A stretch of DNA of 64,000 nucleotides. Origin: Gonocerus acuteangulatus (Eukaryota > Arthropoda > Insecta > Hemiptera > Coreidae). The stretch covers positions 30,048,322 through 30,112,321 of the forward strand of contig OX328123.1 of assembly GCA_946811695.1 (NCBI GenBank), written 5' to 3'. This document shows positions 1 through 21,284 of this stretch, one piece after another. The position numbers were made by a program, and so were the translations under genes. How positions within the stretch are numbered: position 1 is the stretch's first letter; each line of letters begins with the position of its first letter. The notes beneath the pieces are model-generated. The model was not told where the DNA came from and searched no databases. It saw nothing but the letters and a program-made list of their open reading frames with translations.

Positions 1-89
1 ATTTAATTATTCAAATGGTTATTCATAAGTCCGTAGGTGGTGAGTTTGGTAATAGATTAAATGAACCCTGAGATTTTAATGAAAATATA

Positions 90-100
<11 letters not shown>
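1..100 (+). repeat. 3' end of the 5' LTR
   Basis: This segment matches 4764-4855 with no visible mismatch up to position 75; after that both copies continue as gaaaatataat-rich sequence with small indels. It is the terminal part of the left LTR, whose start lies outside the window. The near identity implies a fairly recent insertion. The exact LTR boundary is blurred by the A/T-rich repeat that follows. Confidence 0.65.
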
Positions 101-121
<21 letters not shown>

Positions 122-122
122 T
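94..122. repeat. (TAA)n microsatellite
   Basis: A run of ATA/TAA trinucleotides directly follows the LTR end and blurs its boundary. Confidence 0.8.
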
Positions 123-131
123 AATCATTGC

Positions 132-191
132 CGTGGGGCAATCCACTAAACACCACATTTTGGTGACCCAACGTGGGGCGATCCACTAAAC
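132..191 (+). other. Leader direct repeat with possible primer binding site
   Basis: CGTGGGGC followed by A or G and ATCCACTAAAC occurs twice, at 132-151 and 172-191, a 40-bp period. The second copy is preceded by TGGTGACCCAA. The position just inside the 5' LTR fits a tRNA primer binding site, but the distance from the LTR end is larger than usual and the priming tRNA is not identified. Confidence 0.35.
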
Positions 192-200
192 CTGTCGCCG

Positions 201-694
201 AAATCATGAACAGGTTGAGTCGCGTAATCATTCCCGTAGCTTTGTATTGCAGCCCGGCAGCCTAGAGAAGAGTTGCAGTAGGCGCGCGCGTGTTTTAAAA
301 CCAGAATTAAAATTTTTATTTTTTATTTTTATGTTTTCAGATTTTAAAATTGAGACCATATATTTAAAAAAGTATGTTTTAAGGTTCAAAACTTGAATTT
401 TTATGAAAACTAAAATTTTTGAGTGATATTAAATTTTTAGCAAATATTTTATTTTTGGCTGTGATAGTTATTAAATTATTTTTTATTTTTATATATTTGT
501 TTTGTCAGCTTGACAAGTTTGCTACGACCACATAATTGGATCAATGTTGGGAAATGTGATGGCAATTTTGAAAGATGCGCTAATGATAGATATAATTATT
601 TATATTTATTTCTGTATCTTTTTATATTTTGTTTATTAATTTTTGGATCGTATTTGTATTTTTTTTATATATTAGAATTATTTATTTTAACAAA
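201..694. other. 5' leader of the LTR element, no gene seen
   Basis: AT-rich sequence between the putative primer site and the first ATG of the ORF at 695. I see no convincing coding frame; the short reading frame around 510-740 is low in complexity and rich in Phe/Tyr/Leu. Confidence 0.5.
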
Positions 695-1426
695 ATGGAA
701 CATAACGAAGGTAATAGACCTTACACCCAGGAGGAACTAAATTCGGGGTTCGCGAAGATGCAGTTAATGATGAAACAAATGATGGCCCAAATTTTAAAAT
801 CAAGAACCGAATTAAGAGAAAATTTAAAATTAGATTCCGAAAAACATAAAAACGAATTAATGGAAAACCAATTAAGTACCAAAATTGAATTAAAAGCAGA
901 AATGCAAAAATTAGGGACCATAATGACGCTCCGTGAAATTAAACCAGTTTCTTTAATGATAAATGATCAAAGTAGTCATAAAATAACTTCCGTGTCCAAC
1001 GATCTATTTAATTCCGATGAAATTTATATTTTAAATAATTTATTCAAAATAAATAAAATTACAATAAAATTAAACAAAAATATATTCACTTTCGCCGAAG
1101 ATTATATTTTAAACAAATTATTTAACAAAAATGACACAACAAAATTTAACATAGATTGTTTAAGAAACGATGAGGCTTTTATTTTAAACCATTTATTTAA
1201 AAACAATATTTTAATAAAAGAAGAAACAGCAAAAGTAAGCATAAAATTGACTATTAAATGTCCCATTATTAATATCAACCTGGGAGAAACATCCTGTAAA
1301 AAATATACCTTCATTTTATCGAATAAAAATGGAATCATACGGGGAATGTTCCATTCGATTCTCCTAAAATATTATCATGAACCGACCAAAGATGATGAAA
1401 TAAAAAATTTAACCAGTAAAGTATAA
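695..1426 (+). CDS. Unidentified ORF of the LTR element, possibly Gag-like
   Basis: I chose the ATG at 695, giving about 243 codons; the frame is open further upstream but without an ATG. Residues ~1-70 are rich in Glu, Lys, Met and Leu with heptad-like spacing (KMQLMMKQMMAQIL, then ELRENLKLDSEKHKNEL), as expected of a coiled coil. The middle carries three diverged internal repeats built on YILN/FILN-x-LF-K-N at roughly residues 115, 145 and 175. I see no zinc knuckle, protease or RT motif. Its place as first ORF after the LTR suggests a Gag-type structural protein, but that is inference from position. The amino-acid composition is heavily AT-driven. It could also be a family-specific ORF with no Gag homology. 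Confidence 0.4.
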   Translation: MEHNEGNRPYTQEELNSGFAKMQLMMKQMMAQILKSRTELRENLKLDSEKHKNELMENQLSTKIELKAEMQKLGTIMTLREIKPVSLMINDQSSHKITSVSNDLFNSDEIYILNNLFKINKITIKLNKNIFTFAEDYILNKLFNKNDTTKFNIDCLRNDEAFILNHLFKNNILIKEETAKVSIKLTIKCPIININLGETSCKKYTFILSNKNGIIRGMFHSILLKYYHEPTKDDEIKNLTSKV

Positions 1427-2672
1427 CGATAAAACCTCTCTGTTTTGGAGCTCCTCCGGCGTTGGGTACCGGACTTGAGTGGATAGGGACAAATAAATAA
1501 TAAAATTATTAATATTTAAATTATATTACCTATCAAAATTCTATGGTTTATTGATAAAAACCAATGTTTATAATTTTTTTAGATACCATTTTCAAAATTA
1601 CGAGAGGCTACATCCATATTTTCTTTCATTTTATTTTATTTTTAAAATCGTGTGCACAACCGTACACTAAAAACGAAAAATGTTACGAAAAAGGTCATTA
1701 TATTATCCTTTTTTTTTTAGACGTAGATTCAGTAAAATGATAACCGGTTTTATCCGTTAAAAGCAGTAAAATTATTAATAAAAATTAAAATTTTGCACCA
1801 ACATAAAATCCTAATATTAATATCAAAAAGAAGATATAAAAAATTTATTTCATTATCGGTCGTGATAAAATGATAGACACGCAAGTGTAAAGGTTGGAGA
1901 ATCCAAAATATGCTTTTATAAGACAAAAAGGTTCGATAAAAGCCAGGAAATGACCAGTTTCTGTGAAAATCCCTAAAACTATCGAGAAGGCAGAAAGTAG
2001 GCTTAATAACTCCCAAAATACAAATCCCCTAAGCGACAGATAATTACCTAAAAGATAAACCAGAAAAATCCAGTCCCTGGGAAGATCCCTAAAAATCTTA
2101 GGAATGCAGATAATAGGATTATTATCTCCCAAAAGCACTAATCCTATCGGCGCAAGATAATATCTAAAAGATAGAACAGGAAGTTTGACAATCCCTAACG
2201 TAAATAATGCAGGCTCATGCTAGTTCAAGTTTTTGACACGCGCACCGCGCTAGTAGTCAAGAAGTTCCAATAATTGCCACAGCCCCGAGCAGCGCTCGCA
2301 TCACTCTCTTTTGAATAACTAGAACCCGCCAACAAGAGGATGTTTTTAAATGAGAAATATATTTTTGAAGCCAATAAGGCTATAATGAATTAATGGAGAG
2401 AATAATTAATGGTAAATTACGTTTTAAATAAAGAATAAAATAAATAAAACTTAGTAATTGTTTAAATAAAGATAAAGACAGACTTTGACAAGGACAGTTA
2501 ATAAATATTTAAAGGGAAAAAACCTTTTCAAAAGTTAATAATAAATAAATGAAGAAGTAGGAGTAAAGAATAATAATAATTGAAGTAAAGGGTAGGAGCA
2601 ATAAATGAATCTAATTGAATTTATTTATGAAAAATATTGTTTGAAATATTTGAATAATTATTTTATATTGAG

Positions 2673-2758
2673 GGCTCACGGACCCATGAAGAGGCCGGAG
2701 TACCTATTATTTGTTGTGTATTAAAGGCTCACGGACCCATGAAGAGGCCGGAGTACCT
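2673..2758. repeat. 53-bp-period direct duplication
   Basis: The segment GGCTCACGGACCCATGAAGA and its continuation ...GGCCGGAGTACCT occurs at 2673 and again at 2726 with no visible mismatch over about 33 bp. It is noticeably more GC-rich than its surroundings. Confidence 0.8.
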
Positions 2759-3638
2759 TATCTACATAGTGGGGAATATAATATTATATTATAATAAAGG
2801 GGGGAAACTTATTAATAATAATTTTTGAATAATGTTATTCAAGTGGAAGGAGTTTAATTAATATTGAAGTGGAAGGAGTTTAATAAATATTGAAGTGAAA
2901 GGAGAAGTTTTTAAATGAAATGTAGTAAGAAGGAGTGACTGACAAACAAGTTGACACCGACAAGGACTGATAGACTATTGACAAATTATTTTATTACATT
3001 AAAATTTCAATTTTTTTAAAAATGGGCTAGTGAGGGAACAAACTTTCTTGAACAATTATTAGAGTCATGTCAAATGCATTGGGTAAAATAATTAAATATG
3101 AATAAAAACCACAATGAACTTAAAAAGAAAAATTATTGTACATAAAATATAATTAAAGAATAAATAAATAATAATAAAACTTAAGATTAAATGAGCCCGG
3201 GAGGCTCAGCTTTGAGCTATACTTATATTTTTTTTTGTTGTTGTCGTAGTAGATATTTTTAATTATATTATATTGTTCATTTGAAATTAAAATTAGTAAT
3301 TAGGGGATTAAGGGTAACATTAAAGATTAAAAAAATAAAAAAAAAAATATATATGTAAATAGATAAAAATAATTTTTTTATGTTTTGATAAGTGACTTTG
3401 TATTGGAATAAGAAGTATACAGCCATACAACATGTGTTGTAAATGTAAATGTTATTATTGTATGTAATTTTTTTTTGTTATAAAACATAATTTATAATTT
3501 TTATTAAGACTTTGGAATGTTTATAATTTAATGTAGAGCATCTAAAAAACAAATTTAAATTTTTTAAAAATGAAACCTGGTAATAGTATCCAGTATTTGA
3601 ATAGAAATGCTACCCTGAGCCGGAAAACAAAATTATTT

Positions 3639-3639
<1 letters not shown>

Positions 3640-3681
<42 letters not shown>
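3640..3681 (+). repeat. Poly(A) tract, 42 A
   Basis: An uninterrupted run of A. It could be slippage or the tail of an old retroposon; I could not match the upstream sequence to any SINE in the window. Confidence 0.9.
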
Positions 3682-3688
<7 letters not shown>

Positions 3689-4094
3689 ACATGCTAAGCA
3701 GTTTTTAATTTTTTTTTACACCGGAGCCCACCCGAAATGTAATGATATAAAAGGGGGGTGCTCTAGAAAGAATCAGTTTCTGGCATAGCAAAGAGTAGCA
3801 TTCCTATTCAAAATAAAAGCTAACTTATATTTCATAAGTCCATCACAAATATTATCATTTGTCAATCAATAAAATAAATAAAAGAGATAGCATTTGGCAG
3901 TGTTTAGTTTGGCAGTGTTTATTTTTTTCAAAAAGGCAGTGTTAAGTAGATGGAAGAGTCCAAATATCTCGGCTAGGAGCGATAAGGTATGCAAGTTCCC
4001 ACAAAGATAACGATAAAGGTGTTTTACAAGTATGGACAAGAAAATCCAGGGAAGGACGCAGATTTCAGACACCCTTGGTGTGGAGGGGGTACGC

Positions 4095-4106
4095 CTCTAT
4101 AAGTAG
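4095..4106 (+). promoter_or_regulatory. TATA-like box in the 3' LTR
   Basis: CTCTATAAGTAG sits about 25-30 bases upstream of the pyrimidine/CACTC-rich start of the 37-bp tandem repeats, a plausible RNA polymerase II core promoter for the retrotransposon. This is inferred from motif and position only. Confidence 0.4.
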
Positions 4107-4119
4107 GGCCTTCCCCCAC

Positions 4120-4230
4120 CACTCACTCTCACTTCAGCGCCAACGAAGGGCCAGAGCACTCGTTCTCACTCCAGCGCCGACGAAGGGCCAGAGCACTCAC
4201 TCTCACTTCAACGCCAGCCAAGGGCGAGAG
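4120..4230. repeat. 37-bp tandem repeat, three copies
   Basis: Three diverged units of CACTC...TCTCACTTCAGCGCC...GAAGGGCCAGAG lie head to tail, the third ending GGGCGAGAG. They lie just downstream of the TATA-like box of the LTR. Confidence 0.75.
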
Positions 4231-4966
4231 AGCACCCTTTACACCACCACAGCCTGACATCGAGCTCCAACTGGACATGATGGGGAGACAGTACTCCAAG
4301 ATGTAGAAGCCGACCATCCATCTCCTCAACACGACTACCAGCAGCCTGCCTCTTCACTTCAAGAACATCATCCGTAAAACAAGCTGAGTATAACTCACTC
4401 ACTGCCAATCTTTAATTAAACTCTTAAAGCTATCTAAAATTTCACAATGGCCAATAGTTATATTTTAATATATAAGTTAATAGTTTAAATATGTTCTAAA
4501 CATTTCTTAATAACCCAACATTGATACAAATATGTGAGTCAAGCAAAATTTTCTTTTTTATATTCTTTTTATATCACAGCCAGCAAAATCTAAAATTATA
4601 TCTTTTCTTCAATATAAGTCAATTATTTCCAACTCTCTTTTATTTATAATGAACCTTTCTCCTGGTATTTAATATGGTCTCAACACATAAAAAGACAAAT
4701 GGTAAGAAGTGGTACTAATAATATATTTCTCATGCTTTTTATTTCAGGAAATTTGTTAAATTAATTTAATTATTCAAATGGTTATTCATAAGTCCGTAGG
4801 TGGTGAGTTTGGTAATAGATTAAATGAACCCTGAGATTAAAGAAAATATAATAATATAAACTTGTCTAAATCAACATTTCCAATAATAACTTTTTTATTC
4901 TTATCCTTTTTTATATTAACTTTCAAATATATCCAAATTTTCTTATTCTCCCCCCACAAAAACACC

Positions 4967-4970
<4 letters not shown>

Positions 4971-5022
<52 letters not shown>
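4971..5022. repeat. (TA)n microsatellite
   Basis: About 26 TA dinucleotides without interruption. Apparent Ile-Tyr repeat proteins in several frames are artefacts of this tract. Confidence 0.95.
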
Positions 5023-5028
<6 letters not shown>

Positions 5029-5169
5029 CATTGTTAAATTAGTGCAAAAACCTTTACATGTAACCTTTGTACTATTAAAAGAAAACTTAATTTACTCCCG
5101 TGAAACTGTCTTTATTTGTCTTCTTACGAGAAGTCTCACACAAACTAATATGCTGGGACTGAAATTCTA

Positions 5170-5290
5170 ACGCTAATATATTGATGCTTTGTCGTCTAAG
5201 CCAAAGCTGCTCAGTACCAATATATTGGTGCTTCGTTGTCTGGGCCAAAGTCGCTCACCATCAATATATAGGTGCTTTGGCGTTTAAGAG
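5170..5290. repeat. ~52-bp imperfect tandem repeat
   Basis: Three units of the pattern AATATATTG(A/G)TGCTT...GTC...GCCAAAG...GCTCA lie in a row. They are not coding. Confidence 0.6.
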
Positions 5291-5334
5291 ATAAACAAAA
5301 AGAGAGCAAAAGCATTTGTTTTTGTTTTTAATTT

Positions 5335-5435
5335 AAATAGATTATTTTAAGCAAATTATTCAGGAAAGCAGTGTAGTAGTGACCATACCTTCTGTGGAAT
5401 GAGCTTAGTTATACTGCTCCTGCATGATGGATTTT
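5335..5435 (-). repeat. Fragment of the ~1-kb HINE-like repeat (end region)
   Basis: The block TTTTAAGCAAATTATTCAGG ... TGAGCTTAGTTAT ... GCTCCTGCATGATGGA matches, with substitutions, the right end of the copy at 59920-61055. It is one of several solo end fragments in the window. Confidence 0.6.
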
Positions 5436-5590
5436 AACTATTGTAATATCTAACCGATACTATAAATATTTAGCAAAATAAATGTTATTATTTACACTTA
5501 AAGTAGTGAAAGTAAACTTTAAGGCAAACAAGAACATAATTAAAAATACAAAACCAATTTAAGCCATGTTCCAAGGAAATCATGCTATAC

Positions 5591-19010
<13,420 letters not shown>

Positions 19011-19070
19011 TTCAGGCGGAAAAATCACTAGCAACTAGCGGAGCTAACTTATCAACAATTTTATCAGCAC

Positions 19071-19193
19071 GTTGCCATGAAACCTCCTCTTGATTGTTTC
19101 CACTACGTAAGGTTACAGATACTTGCATCAGCGCTTTTGTGTCGTCACCCGTTGCTAAGCAACAACCAATAACATTTCTAATTTCTAACCAAT
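19071..19193 (-). promoter_or_regulatory. Upstream region of SIL1 with X-box-like and CCAAT motifs
   Basis: Within 190 bp upstream of the start codon are GTTGCCATGAAAC (19071), the palindrome GTTGCTAAGCAAC (19151-19163, RFX X-box-like) and two CCAAT pentamers (19166, 19189). This combination is common in TATA-less housekeeping promoters. No transcript start is known; the function is inferred. The Penelope composite begins about 205 bp further upstream. Confidence 0.35.
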
Positions 19194-19506
19194 GAGAGAT
19201 TTAAACGTTTTGTTTTCATTTAAACTTCTATGATTATGTGAATCATCGCTGTATATGCCGTTCAAAATTTAAATATCACTTAATTACTGGCGTTAGGTCA
19301 TATTGACCCGAACATATTTGTTTATTCGATTTTTGCCCTTTAACTACTTGTAATTGTCTCTCCCCTCGATTGTTATCTCCTAGAGCTGTTTTCTTCAACA
19401 TGATGATTAGATAGTTAGCCGTCGAGGTGATAAGTACAGATGGAATGGTTGGGATTCGGCTAAATAAACCTCAATATGATTTTGTTTTAAAAAAATCTAT
19501 ATTTCG

Positions 19507-19540
19507 GACGTTTCGGCTACTCATTGGTAGCCTTCGTCAG
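19507..19540 (-). ncRNA. Minimal hammerhead ribozyme, copy 2
   Basis: CTGACGA, stem II GGCTAC/GTAGCC, GAAAC and GTC on the minus strand, identical to the motifs of copies 1 and 3. Confidence 0.73.
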
Positions 19541-20039
19541 CTAAAATGACAAAAAAAAGAAATTAATACAGAAACAATCAAGAAAAATTTATAATTGTGA
19601 TAGGTAACAGAACTATAGATACAGTTTAACTTATAACAGAACATATCGTCTTAAAATTCTTAGAATGAAAAAGAAAATAGGTACAGTAATTGATTTTAAT
19701 AGTAATTAGTAACATTAATTGATTTTACAAAGAAATAAGAGAACTATATACCAATGACAAATATAGTAGCTAATAGTAACATTAATTAATTTTACAAAGA
19801 AATAAGATACTACATACCAATGGAAATGCCGAGCGGCAGAGGAAGACCAAGGTTGGCAATTAAGTAACCATTGTGAAAGTGTCTAAGGAAAAAAGGAATC
19901 TGCAAGGGGTATATGTAACTGGAAACAGCAAGAGGTGGGGGAAAACGGGCGGTAGGATCAAACAGATGTTTATGACATTTTATGACAGGAAAGGAGAAAA
20001 GGTGTTAATGGAAGGATACCCAAGGGGCAAGGTAAAAAT

Positions 20040-21170
20040 CTAGGTAGGTGGTCGGGCGAGTATTTGGAAAATATTAGCGTACATAGGAGAAATGCCTTGT
20101 TGGTCAGTTTTGTAATTTATATTGTTTTTGTTTAAGTTTATGTGTACACATTCCGAGATCTGTAGTCTTTTTTTGTTACGTTGTGTAGAAAGAATTTTCG
20201 TGTCGTCGAAGTTAAAAGTGTGTTTTTGTGTAATGGCGTGTTTTGCAAGTGCAGATTTATCTATTTCTTTATTAGTGATGGTTCGTTTATGTTGTGTAAG
20301 ACGTGAGTGAATGTCATTTATGGTTTCTCCTATGTATACACCATTACAGGAAGGGGTTTGGCAAGGGACTTGGTAAACACATCGGGTTGTATGTTCAAAA
20401 GGGATGGGATCTTTGAGTTTGGTGTAGAGGGTTTTGAGTTTGTTGGTAGTTTTCAAACCAAAGTTTAGGGAAGGGTAGGATTTTTTAATTGTCTTTGTAA
20501 GTTTATCAGTCAGTCCAGGTGTAAATGGTAGAGATCGGAACATTTGGGAACTGGGAGTTAGGGAAGAATTGGGAGAGATAGTGCTGGAAGGTTGGGATTT
20601 TACTTTTTTAACAAGGGATTTTATGAGGTTGGGGGGAAATTGGTTGCGTGCCAATATATCTGAGGCGATATTAATATTTTTATTGTGGAAGGAAGCATGG
20701 GATAGGGAGAGGACTCGGCGAAGGAGATTTCTGGCTACATTAATCTTGAGGTGGTAAGGATGGGATGAATGAAAATTAAGTAACCGTCCCGAGTATGTGG
20801 GTTTTGTGTACCAGTCAGTAATAATAGTACCGTCAGTCTGTCTAATTAGTAAGATGTCCAAGTATGGGAGCTGTCTGTCCTGTTCTATTTCGACTGTAAA
20901 TTGAAGCCTAGGGTAAAAGGAATTGAAACAGGTAAGTATGTCTGTTAGTCTGTTTGGGTTAATCATCAGCAAAAGATCGTCTACGTATTTGCAGATGAAT
21001 GAGATGTCATGGGGAAACTGTGGGACGAGGGAGTTGAGAAGATCGTTGAGAAGGATTGAGGATAAATCGGGTGCAAGACAGTTGCCCATGGCTAGACCTT
21101 CAATTTGTTTATAGAATTTCTCATCATATTTAAAAAAACCGCTGTTAACACAAAGTTTTAGACTTTCTAT
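20040..21170 (-). pseudogene. Penelope RT/GIY-YIG ORF, C-terminal 376 residues
   Basis: An open frame equals residues 446-821 of the intact ORF. It holds part of the RT core (GLAMGNCLAPD, KYVDDLLLM), the thumb and the GIY-YIG nuclease. It lacks the N-terminus, the DKG, LPKIHK and first-Asp motifs. No internal stop is present. Confidence 0.87.
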
Positions 21171-21284
21171 AGAAACGTCCGAAATATAGATTTTTTTAAA
21201 ACAAAATCATATTGAGGTTTATTTAGCCGAATCCCAACCATTCCATCTGTACTTATCACCTCGACGGCTAACTATCTAATCATC

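Larger units (their letters stand above)
1427..3758 (+). other. Non-coding interior of the LTR element
   Basis: No RT, RNase H, protease or integrase motif is readable in any frame. Local repeats are present: a near-perfect ~35-bp segment beginning GGCTCACGGACCCATG at 2673 and again at 2726; a ~31-bp GAAGTGGAAGGAG unit repeated three times at ~2842-2905; and a partial duplication around 1925-2160. A 42-base poly(A) tract lies at 3640-3681. This looks like filler of a LARD-type element. Confidence 0.55.
1..4855 (+). mobile_element. Non-autonomous LTR retrotransposon, left end cut by window edge
   Basis: The first ~90 bases recur almost exactly at 4764-4838, in the same orientation, so they are the 3' ends of two LTRs. 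Between them lie ~3.6 kb with one short ORF and no reverse transcriptase, protease or integrase in any frame. Just before 3759 an A4G6 purine run precedes a TG, which fits a polypurine tract and LTR start. I infer a LARD-like (large retrotransposon derivative) element in SIL1 intron 6 or downstream of the gene. The superfamily is not resolved; the GTGACCCAACGTGGGG stretch near 163 resembles Ty3/gypsy leader sequence. Confidence 0.6.
3759..4855 (+). repeat. 3' LTR (about 1.1 kb)
   Basis: The start is placed at the TG following A4G6 (3749-3758). The end is fixed by the match of 4764-4838 to window bases 1-75. Inside are a TATA-like CTCTATAAGTAG at 4095-4106 and a triplicated 37-bp unit downstream of it, the usual order of an LTR promoter followed by R/U5. 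The 5' boundary depends on the polypurine tract call because the 5' LTR start is outside the window. Confidence 0.5.
19399..21171 (-). mobile_element. Penelope copy 2, 5'-truncated, inverted
   Basis: From left to right this is the reverse complement of the 31-bp tail, hammerhead, 3' UTR and the ORF back to residue 446 of the intact protein. The left boundary CATGATGATTAG is identical to that of copy 1 at 5860, so the outer 3' end is a fixed terminus of the element. Confidence 0.86.

Noticed and set aside
1845..2138. Minus-strand ORFs at 1750-2138 as possible last exon of SIL1
   Set aside because: Sequence comes from a local duplication in the LTR element and does not resemble the REKVL-type SIL1 C-terminus.
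3866..4072. Minus-strand ORF as SIL1 last exon
   Set aside because: It is within the LTR, its composition does not fit and there is no similarity to the family's C-terminal residues.
19011..19034. Upstream start of SIL1 at 19034
   Set aside because: The codon there is TTG, not ATG; the first ATG in frame is at 19010 with a good initiation context.
20122..20757. Opposite-strand ORFs repeated in all Penelope copies (for example starting MFLFKFMCTHSEIC or MGEIVLEGWDFTF)
   Set aside because: Exact antisense shadows of the RT/GIY-YIG frame; their repetition merely reflects the repeated element.
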